Numbered from the stretch's first letter, positions 7,696-15,455 are shown. The stretch: DNA of 38,553 bases from Amycolatopsis thermalba (GCF_003385215.1 NZ_PQHW01000069.1:1-38553); one strand, 5' to 3'. Program-made: numbers and translations. The notes: a model not told the origin generated them from the letters alone.

Positions 7696-8705
7696 GCCGC
7701 GATCTCCTCGATCTCGGTGGTGGCGCGCAGGTCCGCGATGAGCGCGTCCACGTCGGCGTCCGCGCCGATCAGCTCCAGCGTGAGACCGCCGAACGACCGG
7801 CCGGACAACGCGGTGATGCCGCCGTAGACGATCTCGAACCGCACGTTGTGCTTGCCGACCGCGTCGGACAGCACCGCGCCGAGCCGCCCGTCGTCGTGGA
7901 CCTTCGCCGTCACCAGCCGCCCGCCGTGCCGCGCGCGGATGCGGTCGAGGTCGGCGCCCTCCGGGGTGTCCCGGACGACCGACCCGACGAACCGCTGCGC
8001 CGCGTGTGTCTTCGGCGACGAGAACACCTCGAACACGCTGCCCTGCTCGATGACCCGGCCCGAGTCGAGCACCGCCACCCGGTCGGCGATCTCCCGCACG
8101 ACCTCCATCTCGTGGGTGATCACCACGATCGTCACGCCCAGCTCGGTGTTGACCCGCTTGAGCAGCCGCAGCACCTCGCCGGTGGTCTCCGGGTCGAGCG
8201 CGCTGGTGGACTCGTCGGCCAGCAGGATCTTCGGGTTCGTCGCGAGCGCCCGGGCGATCCCGACGCGCTGCTTCTGCCCGCCGGAGAGCTGGTCCGGGTA
8301 GTGCCACGCCTTGTCGGTGATGCCGACGAACTTCAGCAGCTCGGCCACCCGCGCCTTGCGGCGTTCCTTGTCCCACCCGGCGATCTTCAGCGGGTAGGCC
8401 ACGTTGCCGAACACCGTTCGGGAGCGGAACAGGTTGAACTGCTGGAAGATCATCCCGATCCCGGCCCGCACCCGGCGCAGCTCCCGCTCGTTCAGCGTGG
8501 TCAGGTCCACACCGTCGACGAGCACCCGCCCGGAGGTGACCGGTTCGAGCGCGTTGACCAGCCGGACCAGCGTGCTCTTGCCGGCGCCGGAGTAGCCGAT
8601 GATGCCGAAGACCTCACCCGCGCCGATCGTCAGGTCGACGTCCGCCAGCGCGGTGACGTCACCGAAGCGCTTGGTGACGCCCTGGAACTCGATGAGCGCG
8701 TTCAC
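7692..8705 (-). CDS. metN: Methionine ABC transporter ATP-binding protein
   Basis: This 337-residue ATPase has Walker A GYSGAGKST (residues 37-45), a Q-loop in IFQQFNLF, the signature LSGGQ, Walker B ILLADE and a switch His in ITHE. The last ~75 residues form the NIL (ferredoxin-like) domain, which in MetN binds intracellular methionine and shuts down transport (trans-inhibition). It is cytoplasmic and pairs with MetI. Its start overlaps the metQ stop by four bases and its end overlaps the metI start by four bases. Confidence 0.96.
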   Translation of the reverse strand: MNALIEFQGVTKRFGDVTALADVDLTIGAGEVFGIIGYSGAGKSTLVRLVNALEPVTSGRVLVDGVDLTTLNERELRRVRAGIGMIFQQFNLFRSRTVFGNVAYPLKIAGWDKERRKARVAELLKFVGITDKAWHYPDQLSGGQKQRVGIARALATNPKILLADESTSALDPETTGEVLRLLKRVNTELGVTIVVITHEMEVVREIADRVAVLDSGRVIEQGSVFEVFSSPKTHAAQRFVGSVVRDTPEGADLDRIRARHGGRLVTAKVHDDGRLGAVLSDAVGKHNVRFEIVYGGITALSGRSFGGLTLELIGADADVDALIADLRATTEIEEIAA

Positions 8706-9649
8706 TTCTTCGCGGCCCGCACGGTCTGTTCGAGGCGGTCCAGGATCGCCTGCAGGTCGGTGTTGGGGCGCTCCACCAGCACGGCGGTGTTCTTCGACTC
8801 GGCCCGCACCTCGCCGGCCACGCGCGGATCCCGGTAGAGCTGGGCCAGCTTGAGGTAGGTCGGGTTGTCCTTGTCCTGGGCGCGGGTGACGAAGGTGTTG
8901 ATGTAGGGCTCCGCCGACGGGTTCGCCGGGTCGTCGTTGAACAGCGCCGCCGACGGGTCGAGGTTCGCGTCCAGGGCGAAGTTGTTGTTGACGATCGCGC
9001 CGTCGACCGACGGGAGCGCGACCACGGTCTGCGAGGCGTCCACCGGGGTCACGGTGACCTTCGAGGCGGCCTGGTCGATCTCGGCCGGGGTGGACAGCAC
9101 GGTCCCGCCGCCGCGCAGCGAGATCAGGCCGGCCGACTGCAGCACCAGCAGGGCACGCGCCTGGTTGGTCGGGTCGTTCGGGATCGCGATCTGCCCGCCA
9201 CGCGGGATGTCGGCCACGGTGGCGTGCTTGCGCGAGTACAGGCTCAGCGGCACCACGTAGGTCGAGCCGACCGGGGTGAGGTCCTGGTTCGCGCTGACGT
9301 TGTAGTTGGCGAGGAACAGCAGGTGCTGGAACAGGTTCACGTCCAGCTGGCCCTGCGCGAGCGCCGGGTTGGCCTGCGTGTAGTCGGAGAAGTTGACCAG
9401 TTCCAGGTCGATCCCGTTCTCGGCGGCGACCTGCCGGAAGGCCTTCCAGTAGTCGGCGCTCGCGTCGGTGACCCCGATCTTCACGGTGGTGTGGCCGGCG
9501 CTGGTGCCGGAGTCCGACGTCGTGTTGACGACGATCAGGACCACGGCGACGAGGACGACGACCACGGCGAGGATGACGCCGGCCAGCGGGCCGCGTTTCC
9601 GGCGCGGCTTCTCGGGGAGGACGGCGTCGTCGGAGGAGTTTTCGGACAT
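8702..9649 (-). CDS. metQ: Methionine-binding protein with an N-terminal membrane anchor
   Basis: This 315-residue NlpA/MetQ-family substrate-binding protein captures methionine outside the membrane and delivers it to MetI. The domain is recognisable from TVKIGVT near residue 55, NFSDYTQANPALAQGQLDVN and FQHLLFL. Unlike standard MetQ lipoproteins it has no lipobox; the predicted protein has no cysteine at all. Instead a charged N-terminus (KPRRKRG) precedes one long hydrophobic helix (about residues 23-42), so it is probably tethered by an uncleaved transmembrane anchor. The start codon lies four bases from a long hairpin that contains its ribosome binding site. Confidence 0.93.
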   Translation of the reverse strand: MSENSSDDAVLPEKPRRKRGPLAGVILAVVVVLVAVVLIVVNTTSDSGTSAGHTTVKIGVTDASADYWKAFRQVAAENGIDLELVNFSDYTQANPALAQGQLDVNLFQHLLFLANYNVSANQDLTPVGSTYVVPLSLYSRKHATVADIPRGGQIAIPNDPTNQARALLVLQSAGLISLRGGGTVLSTPAEIDQAASKVTVTPVDASQTVVALPSVDGAIVNNNFALDANLDPSAALFNDDPANPSAEPYINTFVTRAQDKDNPTYLKLAQLYRDPRVAGEVRAESKNTAVLVERPNTDLQAILDRLEQTVRAAKK

Positions 9650-9653
9650 GGCG

Positions 9654-9718
9654 CCATCCTGCCGCCGGTCACCGGAACGGGGGACAACCGTCCCACATGG
9701 TGATCGGCGGCAGGATGG
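9654..9718 (-). promoter_or_regulatory. Long nested hairpin over the metQ ribosome binding site
   Basis: Two 20-nt arms (9654-9673 and 9699-9718) are reverse complements at 19 of 20 positions; the 25-nt loop holds a second perfect hairpin, GGGAC-AACC-GTCCC (9681-9694). In the metQ transcript the proximal arm ends four bases before the ATG and includes the AGGA that best serves as its ribosome binding site. The structure could block translation initiation, or it could terminate transcripts from the upstream LVIVD gene; it has no following U-run. Confidence 0.6.
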
Positions 9719-9762
9719 ATTTGCCTTCGATCGTCAGGCTGTGCTAGCGGCCCGCCGTCGAA

Positions 9763-11190
9763 TCATCCGCGGTAGCGGCCCTGGGTCTGGACGTTCAGCT
9801 CGTCCATCCGCACCGACTTCGCGCTCGCCGTGCGCGGGTCGTGCAGGGCGAACACGTCCAGGCCCTTCTGGATGTCGGAGGAGTAGATGTGGCCGTTGTA
9901 GTAGTAGGCCGACCACGACCCGCCGGTGATCAGCTGCTCGTTCGACAGCGGGCCGCGCTCCCAGTAGGCCAGCTCCTTCGGGTGGGCGGAGTCGGTGAAG
10001 TCCCACACCGAGATCCCGCCTTGGTACCAGGCCTGGACCATGATGTCGCGGCCCTTGACCGGGATCAGCGAGCCGTTGTGCGCCACGCAGTTCTCGGTCT
10101 GCGCCTGCTCCCGCGGGATCTTGAAGTAGCTCGCGAAGCGCAGGCTGCGGTCGTCGCCGCGGCCGGTGATGTCGTAGATCGCGTCCGCGCCGCGGACCGC
10201 GCCGATCGCCGCCGTGCACGCCGGCTGGCCGCCGCCGCCCAGCTCGTCGGTGAAGACGACCTTGGTGCCCTGGTTGTTGAACGTCGCCGAGTGCCAGAAC
10301 GCGAAGTTCGTGTCGTCCTGGACCTGCTCGATGATCCGCGGCCGCTCCCGGTCGGAGATGTCGAACAGCACCCCGTCACCCATGCACGCGCCGGCCGCCA
10401 GGTCCTTCTCCGGGTAGGCGGTGATGTCGTGGCAGCCCGAGGTCTCGGTGACGTAGTGGTTCGGGAAGGTGCCCGGGATGCCGCGGTTGCCGCCGGCCTC
10501 GCCGAAGACCACCGGCTCGTTGACGACGGCCGCGGCCGCCGGGTTGTGCACCGGGACCTTGACCACCGAGATCAGGTCGTGCGGCGGCCGGCAGTCCGGG
10601 AACTCGGCACGCGGGCTGTAGGAGGAGACGTAGAGGTAGACGTCCTTGCCGTTCTTGCCCGGCACCAGCGTGTGGGTGTGCGAACCGCACTTCGTCTCGA
10701 CCGCCGCCACGTACTTCGGGCTGGCCAGGTCGCTGATGTCGAAGACCTTGATGCCCTCCCACGAGTTCTTCTCCGTGGCCGGCTGGCTGGTGCTGGCGCA
10801 GGAGTTGTCGCTGCGCGAGGAGTCGGTGGACAGGAACAGCAGGTCGCCGGACACCGAGACGTCGTTCTGCGAGCCGGGGCAGAGCACCTGGCTGACGATC
10901 GCCGGCTTGCTGGGCTTGCTGATGTCGTAGATCGTGAAGCCGCTGTAGTTGCCGACGATCGCGTGGTCGTCGGTGAACGCGATGTCGGTCCCGAGGGCGT
11001 TCACGTTGTCGAACGGGGCCTGCTTCGGGATGTTCGCCAGGTGCTGGATGTTGCGGGACTGCCTGACCTCGTCGACCCCCGGGATGCCGGGCTCGGCCGA
11101 CGCCGGTGCGGCGCCGAGCGTGGTCAGCGACAGGGCGAGCGCGCCGGTGAGCGCGAACAGCCGGCGTCTGCGTCGGTTCCCCAGAGCCAC
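9763..11190 (-). CDS. Secreted LVIVD-repeat beta-propeller protein
   Basis: This 475-residue protein belongs to the LVIVD-repeat family, whose repeats form a beta-propeller. Repeated blocks such as FTIYDISKPSKPAIV, IKVFDISDLASPKYVAAV, VLFDISDRERPRIIEQV and ISVWDFTDSAHPKELAYW show the 'x-V-x-DIS-x-P' pattern. An N-terminal signal (five consecutive Arg, then a hydrophobic core ending in PASA) indicates export; the arginine cluster could allow Tat use. The GTG at 11190 is preceded by AAAGGGG at good spacing; a longer frame to 11631 is shadow of the divergent gene. Several cysteines and a CGSHTHT motif suggest disulfides and perhaps metal contact. It is divergent from a DUF305 lipoprotein. Biochemical function is unknown. 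Confidence 0.88.
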   Translation of the reverse strand: MALGNRRRRRLFALTGALALSLTTLGAAPASAEPGIPGVDEVRQSRNIQHLANIPKQAPFDNVNALGTDIAFTDDHAIVGNYSGFTIYDISKPSKPAIVSQVLCPGSQNDVSVSGDLLFLSTDSSRSDNSCASTSQPATEKNSWEGIKVFDISDLASPKYVAAVETKCGSHTHTLVPGKNGKDVYLYVSSYSPRAEFPDCRPPHDLISVVKVPVHNPAAAAVVNEPVVFGEAGGNRGIPGTFPNHYVTETSGCHDITAYPEKDLAAGACMGDGVLFDISDRERPRIIEQVQDDTNFAFWHSATFNNQGTKVVFTDELGGGGQPACTAAIGAVRGADAIYDITGRGDDRSLRFASYFKIPREQAQTENCVAHNGSLIPVKGRDIMVQAWYQGGISVWDFTDSAHPKELAYWERGPLSNEQLITGGSWSAYYYNGHIYSSDIQKGLDVFALHDPRTASAKSVRMDELNVQTQGRYRG

Positions 11191-11317
11191 GTGGCCAACC
11201 CCTTTCGGTTCGGAAGAAAAACGAAGTATGACCGAATCTCCCGCCTCGGCGACAGCGCCGAAAGTAGGCTTTTTCCTGCGGTACGGTCGCGGGTACGGAC
11301 GAGTGCGAGGAGGGCCC

Positions 11318-11947
11318 GTGCGGGGGTTCGTCGTGGGAACGTTGCTGGCAGCGGCGGTGCTGGGCGCGGCGTGCGCGCCGGAACCGGAGGCGCCGCCGGT
11401 CGTGGTGCCGGGCGCGCCCGGGGAGCCGGCCCGGACGCTGCCCGCGGACGAGGCGAGCGCGGCGGTGCCGTCGAACCGGCACAACGACGCCGACGTGTCG
11501 TACGTGCAGCGGATGATCATGCACCACCAGCAGGCGATCCGGATGGGCGAGCTGGTGCCGGCGCGGGCCGCGCGGGAGGACGTGAAGGGCCTGGCGGCCC
11601 GCATCGCGGCGACGCAGGGGCCGGAGATCACGTCGATGACCGCGTGGTTGCGGCAGCGGGGGCTGGAGGTGCCGGGGGAGCACTCCGGTCACCACGGCTC
11701 GCACGCCGAGCACGGCCCGATGCCGGGGATGGCGACCGAGGAGCAGCTGGCCGCGCTGGCGGCCGCGTCCGGGCCCGAGTTCGACCGGCTGTTCCTGCAA
11801 CTGATGACCGCGCACCACGAGGGCGCGATCACGATGGCGACCGAGGTGCTGGGCGCCGGGGCGGACGTGTTCGTGGAGGAGATGGCGACCGACGTGATCG
11901 CCTCGCAGACCGACGAGGTCCACCGGATGCGCGCGATGGCCGGCTGA
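11318..11947 (+). CDS. DUF305 lipoprotein
   Basis: This 209-residue exported protein has a signal peptide ending in a lipobox-like LGAAC (Cys19) followed by a Pro/Glu-rich linker. The DUF305 ferritin-like helical domain follows, with its two hallmark histidine pairs: RMIMHHQQAIRM and LMTAHHEGAITMA. A His/Met-rich linker (HSGHHGSHAEHGPMPGM) joins the two halves and could bind copper or another metal; some DUF305 proteins are linked to copper handling. The GTG at 11318 follows GAGGAGGG. It is divergent from the LVIVD-repeat protein across 127 bases, a pairing that suggests shared control. The metal role is inference. Confidence 0.88.
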   Translation: MRGFVVGTLLAAAVLGAACAPEPEAPPVVVPGAPGEPARTLPADEASAAVPSNRHNDADVSYVQRMIMHHQQAIRMGELVPARAAREDVKGLAARIAATQGPEITSMTAWLRQRGLEVPGEHSGHHGSHAEHGPMPGMATEEQLAALAAASGPEFDRLFLQLMTAHHEGAITMATEVLGAGADVFVEEMATDVIASQTDEVHRMRAMAG

Positions 11948-11968
11948 CGCCGGCCCCGGGAGGGGAGG

Positions 11969-12156
11969 ACTCGCGCGCGGGAGGGTGCAACTCGCGCCCG
12001 CGAGCGTGGGACTCGCGTGCGGGAGCGTGGGACTCGCGCGCGGGAGGGTGGGACTCGCGTGCTGTCGCGAGTTCCACGTTCATTGCCGCGAGTTCTGCAC
12101 TCGGTGCTGTGAGTTCTGCACTCGGAGTCGCGAGTTCTGCGGTTGGGGCTGCGAGT
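11969..12156. repeat. Phased 21-bp repeat array in two opposed blocks
   Basis: Five copies of ACTCGCG start at 11969, 11990, 12011, 12032 and 12053, exactly 21 bases apart. They are followed by five copies of the reverse complement CGCGAGT (or TGTGAGT/TGCGAGT) starting at 12066, 12087, 12108, 12129 and 12150, again exactly 21 apart. The left units carry GGGAG-type spacers and the right units CTGCACTCGG-type spacers. The whole can fold as a large cruciform or a set of hairpins. It fills the non-coding gap between the DUF305 gene and a small membrane protein. It does not look like CRISPR: repeats and spacers are far too short. Confidence 0.85.
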
Positions 12157-12278
12157 CCTGCGGCTGGGCCCCGGCGGGGTGTTGCGCGGAGGTGCGGCGC
12201 TCGCGACTCACCCGCGAGGTTGCACTTCGAGGGTGATTCCGCGTCCTCGTGGTGCGGGTGGCGCCGCCGAGGAGGATC

Positions 12279-12449
12279 GTGGACGTCATGGCGGAGCCGA
12301 ACGTGTCGGGATGGGCCGCGGCCGGCGGCGTCCTCATCCTGGCGATCATCGCGTCCGCCGCCCTGGGCGACGCGTGGTACTTCCTGGCCGGCGTGATGGC
12401 GGGACTCGGCCTGCTGGCCGGCATGCGGTCCAGCACGCCCTCACCCTGA
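12279..12449 (+). CDS. Small membrane protein
   Basis: This 56-residue protein contains two hydrophobic segments separated by a short polar turn (LGDAWYF), consistent with a two-helix membrane hairpin, and a short polar C-terminus. GTG at 12279 is preferred because GAGGAGG lies six bases upstream; ATG at 12288 is an alternative. Downstream it overlaps the convergent sigma-factor gene by nine bases. Family and function are not recognised. Confidence 0.65.
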   Translation: MDVMAEPNVSGWAAAGGVLILAIIASAALGDAWYFLAGVMAGLGLLAGMRSSTPSP

Positions 12450-12890
12450 GGAGATCCCCCGCAGGCGGTTCAGCGCGCGGTGCTGCACGAGGCGCACCTG
12501 GTTCGCGGACAACCTCAGCGCCGAGGCGGTCTCCTCCGCCGACAGGCCGGCCGCCACGCGCAGCAGCATGATCTCCCGCTCCACGCCGGGCAGCGCCAGC
12601 ACCGGTGAGTCGGCCTCGGGGGCACGGGCGCCGGCCACCGTCTGGGCCGTCAGCTCGTACACGAGCGCGGGGAACGGGCCGGCCCAGCCGGGCAGCGCGT
12701 GCAGGATCGCCAGGCACGCCTCGTGCGCGACCTCGTCCGCGCCGTGCCGCAGCCGCGCCCGGCAGTACCGCACCACGACGGGCGTCACCGCGGCGACCAG
12801 CTCCCGGATCGCCCCCGGATCGCCACCGGCCGCGGACGCGACGAGGTCCGCGCCGGGAAGCCCCGTGCTCACCACGTTCCGCGCCGCCAT
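12441..12890 (-). CDS. Short ECF sigma factor, SigD-like
   Basis: This 149-residue protein resembles the actinobacterial SigD group. Region 2 is seen in VRYCRARLRHGADEVAHEACLAIL and PFPALVYELTAQTVAGA, and region 4 in LPGVEREIMLLRVAAGLSAEETASALRLSANQVRLVQHRALNRLR, a helix-turn-helix. The linker between them is short, so the protein is smaller than usual. The start at 12890 is supported by GAGGGGGAG upstream; a longer frame to 13028 crosses a repeat that looks like a promoter. No anti-sigma gene is adjacent. A GGCAACC-N16-CGTAC element just upstream may be its own promoter. Confidence 0.8.
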   Translation of the reverse strand: MAARNVVSTGLPGADLVASAAGGDPGAIRELVAAVTPVVVRYCRARLRHGADEVAHEACLAILHALPGWAGPFPALVYELTAQTVAGARAPEADSPVLALPGVEREIMLLRVAAGLSAEETASALRLSANQVRLVQHRALNRLRGISSG

Positions 12891-12908
12891 CGCGCTCCCC
12901 CTCCTCGA

Positions 12909-13051
12909 CAGGTAGTACGCACGAGCCGCCCGGCGGGTTGCCTTCATGGTGGCCCCGGCCGGCCGCGCAACGGGCCGGCGTGGTGCAAGTCGGAGGAGGT
13001 TCCGCTCGGCGGCAGGTGGTGTGCGCACGAACCGCCCGGCGGGTTGCCTTC
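12909..13051 (-). promoter_or_regulatory. Duplicated ECF-promoter-like element
   Basis: A 28-bp sequence occurs twice in the same orientation (12918-12945 and 13024-13051) with 27 of 28 bases identical. Read on the minus strand, each gives GGCAACC, 16 bases, then CGTAC (first copy) or CGCAC (second), which resembles the -35/-10 layout of ECF sigma promoters. Both point towards the SigD-like gene; the first places transcription start a suitable distance before its ATG. The second copy also abuts the divergent nuclease-family gene. Confidence 0.5.
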
Positions 13052-13069
13052 GCCGCTAGGGTGATCATC

Positions 13070-13897
13070 GTGCGGCTCGCAGTGGTGGTTCTCGCGGCGG
13101 TTCTGGCTCTCGGCGCGGCTCCGGCGGCCGCGGCGCACCGGCCGGGGCTCACCGTCGCCAGCTACAACATCCACGCCGGCGCCGGGCAGGACGGCGTCTT
13201 CGACCTCGCCCGCACCGCCGCCGCCATCCGGGACCTGCGCGCGGACGTCGTCGGGCTGCAGGAGGTCGACGTCCACTGGGACGCGCGCAGCCAGTACCGC
13301 GACGAGGCCACCGAACTCGCGCGCGCCCTGGGAATGCACGTGTTCTTCGCGCCGATCTACGACCTCGACCCGCCCGCGCCCGGTGCGCCACGCCGCCAGT
13401 ACGGCGTCGCCGTGCTGAGCCGCTACCCGATCCTCGCCGCGCGAAACCTCGAGATCACCCGGTTGTCGACGCTCACCCCGGACGCGGCCCCCGCCCCGGC
13501 GCCGGGTTTCGCCGAGGTGACCGTCGCGGCGCACGGCGGGCCGGTCCGCGTCTACGCCACCCACCTGGACTACCGCGCCGATCCCGCCGTGCGGCAGGCG
13601 CAGGTCGCCGACATGCTCGCCGTCCTCGACCGGCTGCCCGGACCGGAGATCCTCACCGGCGACCTCAACGCCGAACCCACCGCCCCCGAACTCGCTCCAC
13701 TGTGGACCAGCCTGGCCGACGCGGACCCGCGCGCGGGCACCTACCCGGCCGCGGAACCGGTGAAGCGCATCGACTTCGTGACCGCGTCCCGGCACTTCGC
13801 GGTCCGTTCCGCCTGGACGGTCGCCACGACGGCCTCCGACCACCGTCCGGTGGTAACGCGGCTGGAAAGGGTTCAGTCGATCTCCGTTCGGTCGTAG
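13070..13897 (+). CDS. Secreted endonuclease/exonuclease/phosphatase-family protein
   Basis: This 275-residue protein has a Sec signal peptide (hydrophobic core ending APAAAA) and a complete endonuclease/exonuclease/phosphatase domain. Motifs are SYNIHAG, LQEVD (metal-binding Glu), THLDYR (His), TGDLNAEP (Asp/Asn) and the C-terminal ASDHRPV (catalytic Asp-His). Such proteins cleave phosphodiesters or phosphomonoesters, in DNA, phospholipid (sphingomyelinase-like) or inositol phosphates; the substrate cannot be told from sequence. GTG at 13070 is chosen because AGGG precedes it by eight bases; GTG at 13061 is possible. It is divergent from the SigD-like gene. Confidence 0.85.
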   Translation: MRLAVVVLAAVLALGAAPAAAAHRPGLTVASYNIHAGAGQDGVFDLARTAAAIRDLRADVVGLQEVDVHWDARSQYRDEATELARALGMHVFFAPIYDLDPPAPGAPRRQYGVAVLSRYPILAARNLEITRLSTLTPDAAPAPAPGFAEVTVAAHGGPVRVYATHLDYRADPAVRQAQVADMLAVLDRLPGPEILTGDLNAEPTAPELAPLWTSLADADPRAGTYPAAEPVKRIDFVTASRHFAVRSAWTVATTASDHRPVVTRLERVQSISVRS

Positions 13898-13922
13898 CAT
13901 GAGCCGGGCGGGAGGGAGAGCC

Positions 13923-14336
13923 ATGACCAGCAGTCCGCCGGAGCAGCCGAGCGAGTCGAAAACGCGCACCGCCACGGTGAACCTGCCGTTCGTGCGAGCC
14001 GAGTTCCGGGCGCCGCACGTGCCCGGCCGCGGCGAGGTCACCGCCGCGCTGCACACCGCACGGTCCTTCCTGCCACCGCCCCGCCAGCTCGCCTACTGGG
14101 GAGGTCTGGGCCTGCTCGCCGCGGTCGAGCTGATCGAGTGGCCGGTGGCCGTCGCGATCGGCGTCGGCACCGCGATCGCCGGGCGCGGCAAGGGCGCGGC
14201 GCCCCGGCAGGCCGAGGCCGACCCCGCCGAGGCCAACCCCACCGAGGTCAAGCCCGCCGAGGTCAAGCCCGTCGAGGCGAAGCCCGCGAAGGCGCGGGCA
14301 GGCACGCAGAAGCGGGGTCCACGCGGCGGCGCCTAG
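13923..14336 (+). CDS. Membrane protein with Lys/Ala/Pro/Glu-rich repeat tail
   Basis: This 137-residue protein has a polar N-terminus, a segment VNLPFVRAEFRAPHVP, a central hydrophobic stretch (YWGGLGLLAAVELIEWPVAV and following) that could form one or two membrane helices, and a low-complexity tail in which short E-V/A-K-P units recur and which is basic at the end. The tail resembles the lysine/alanine-rich tails of actinobacterial nucleic-acid or polyanion-binding proteins, but that is only a compositional likeness. ATG at 13923 follows GGGAGGGAGAG. It is 25 bases downstream of the nuclease-family gene and probably co-transcribed. No defined function. Confidence 0.75.
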   Translation: MTSSPPEQPSESKTRTATVNLPFVRAEFRAPHVPGRGEVTAALHTARSFLPPPRQLAYWGGLGLLAAVELIEWPVAVAIGVGTAIAGRGKGAAPRQAEADPAEANPTEVKPAEVKPVEAKPAKARAGTQKRGPRGGA

Positions 14337-14376
14337 GCCGGGGCGGGCGGACAGCCACCCGCGCTCCGCCCCGGAG

Positions 14377-15429
14377 TCAGGCCCCGTGGCGGGTGGAGGC
14401 TCGCACCACCAGCTCGGGCGTGAACACGACCTGCTGGTGCTCGTGTCCGGGATCCGTCTCCCGCAGCAGCAGCTCCGCCGCCGTCCGGCCGAGCCGGCGC
14501 CGTGGCTGCCGCACCGAGGTGAGGGGCACCGCGGCGGCCGCGGCGAAGTCGATGTCGTCGTAGCCCACGATCGCCAGGTCGTCGGGCACCCGCAGGCGCA
14601 GGCTGACGCACGTCTGGAGCAACCCGAGCGCCAGCAGGTCGTTCGCGCAGAACGCCGCCGTCGGGCGCAGTGACGACGGCAGCCCGGCCAGGCGCTGCCC
14701 CGCCGTCCGGCCCTCGGCCACGGTCAGCGCCGACGTCGTCAGGTCGACCAGGTTCTCCGGCCCCAGCCCGGCCTCCGCCAGCGCCCGCAACGCGCCCTCG
14801 CGCCGGTCGCGCACCTGCCCGAGCGTGTCGGGCCCGCCGATGAACGCCACCCGCCGATGTCCCAGCTCCAGCAGGTGCTGCACCGCGAGCCGCCCGCCCA
14901 GCACGTCGTCCACCGCCACCGAGCAGTGGTCGCCCGGCTGCCCGGTGCGGTCGACGATCACCAGCGGGATCCCGTGCGCCGCCGTCTCGGCCAGCACCGG
15001 TGAGCCCGGATCGACCGGCGTGATCAGGATTCCCTGCACCCGCTGCTGTTCCAGCCGGCTCAGGTAGTCGCGCTCGCGCTCGGCCCGGTTCGCGCTGTTG
15101 CACAGGAACAGCGACAGGCCGGCCTCGTCCGCCGCGTCCTCCACGCCCTCGGCCACGTCGGTGAAGAACGGGTTGCTCCCGTCGAGCATCACGTAGGCCA
15201 GGATCCGGCTGCGGCCCGCCCGCAGCTGCCGCGCCGTCTCGTTGCGCACGAACTTCAGCTCGGCCATCGCCGCCTCGACCTTCGCGCGCGTGCGCGGGCT
15301 GACGCGATCGGGCCGGTTCAGCACGTTGGACACGGTCCCCAGTGACACGCCCGCCGCCGCCGCGACGTCCTTGATCCCCGCCGCCCGGGGCTCTCCCGCG
15401 GCGGCCCCCTCCGTGGTCGTGCGCGTCAC
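14377..15429 (-). CDS. rhaR: LacI-family regulator of rhamnose utilisation
   Basis: This 350-residue LacI-family repressor has an N-terminal helix-turn-helix and hinge (about residues 17-70: IKDVAAAAGVSLGTVSNVLN and NETARQLRAGRS) and a periplasmic-binding-like sugar domain with LDGSNPFFTDVAEG, VAFIGGPD and IVGYDDIDFA. The GTG at 15429 is preceded by GGAGGAG; further upstream frame is antisense to the transporter gene. It is divergent from the rhamnose operon and most likely represses it in the absence of a rhamnose-derived inducer. LacI-type palindromes lie before both genes and before the distant GH78 gene. The symbol is by role. Confidence 0.9.
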   Translation of the reverse strand: MTRTTTEGAAAGEPRAAGIKDVAAAAGVSLGTVSNVLNRPDRVSPRTRAKVEAAMAELKFVRNETARQLRAGRSRILAYVMLDGSNPFFTDVAEGVEDAADEAGLSLFLCNSANRAERERDYLSRLEQQRVQGILITPVDPGSPVLAETAAHGIPLVIVDRTGQPGDHCSVAVDDVLGGRLAVQHLLELGHRRVAFIGGPDTLGQVRDRREGALRALAEAGLGPENLVDLTTSALTVAEGRTAGQRLAGLPSSLRPTAAFCANDLLALGLLQTCVSLRLRVPDDLAIVGYDDIDFAAAAAVPLTSVRQPRRRLGRTAAELLLRETDPGHEHQQVVFTPELVVRASTRHGA

Positions 15430-15443
15430 GTGACTCCTCCGGT

Positions 15444-15455
15444 TGAAACGTGTAA
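15444..15455. promoter_or_regulatory. LacI-type operator near the regulator gene
   Basis: TGAAACGTGTAA matches the general LacI-family palindrome TGAAACGTTTCA at 10 of 12 positions. It lies 15 bases upstream of the regulator's start codon and could mediate autoregulation. Confidence 0.5.

Noticed and set aside
9669-9698. A nine-codon upstream reading frame (MWDGCPPFR) in the metQ leader loop
   Set aside because: It has no ribosome binding site and no run of methionine or cysteine codons, so an attenuation role cannot be supported; leaderless translation remains possible.
11969-12156. CRISPR array
   Set aside because: The period is 21 bp with 7-bp cores, orientation reverses in the middle, and no cas gene is present.
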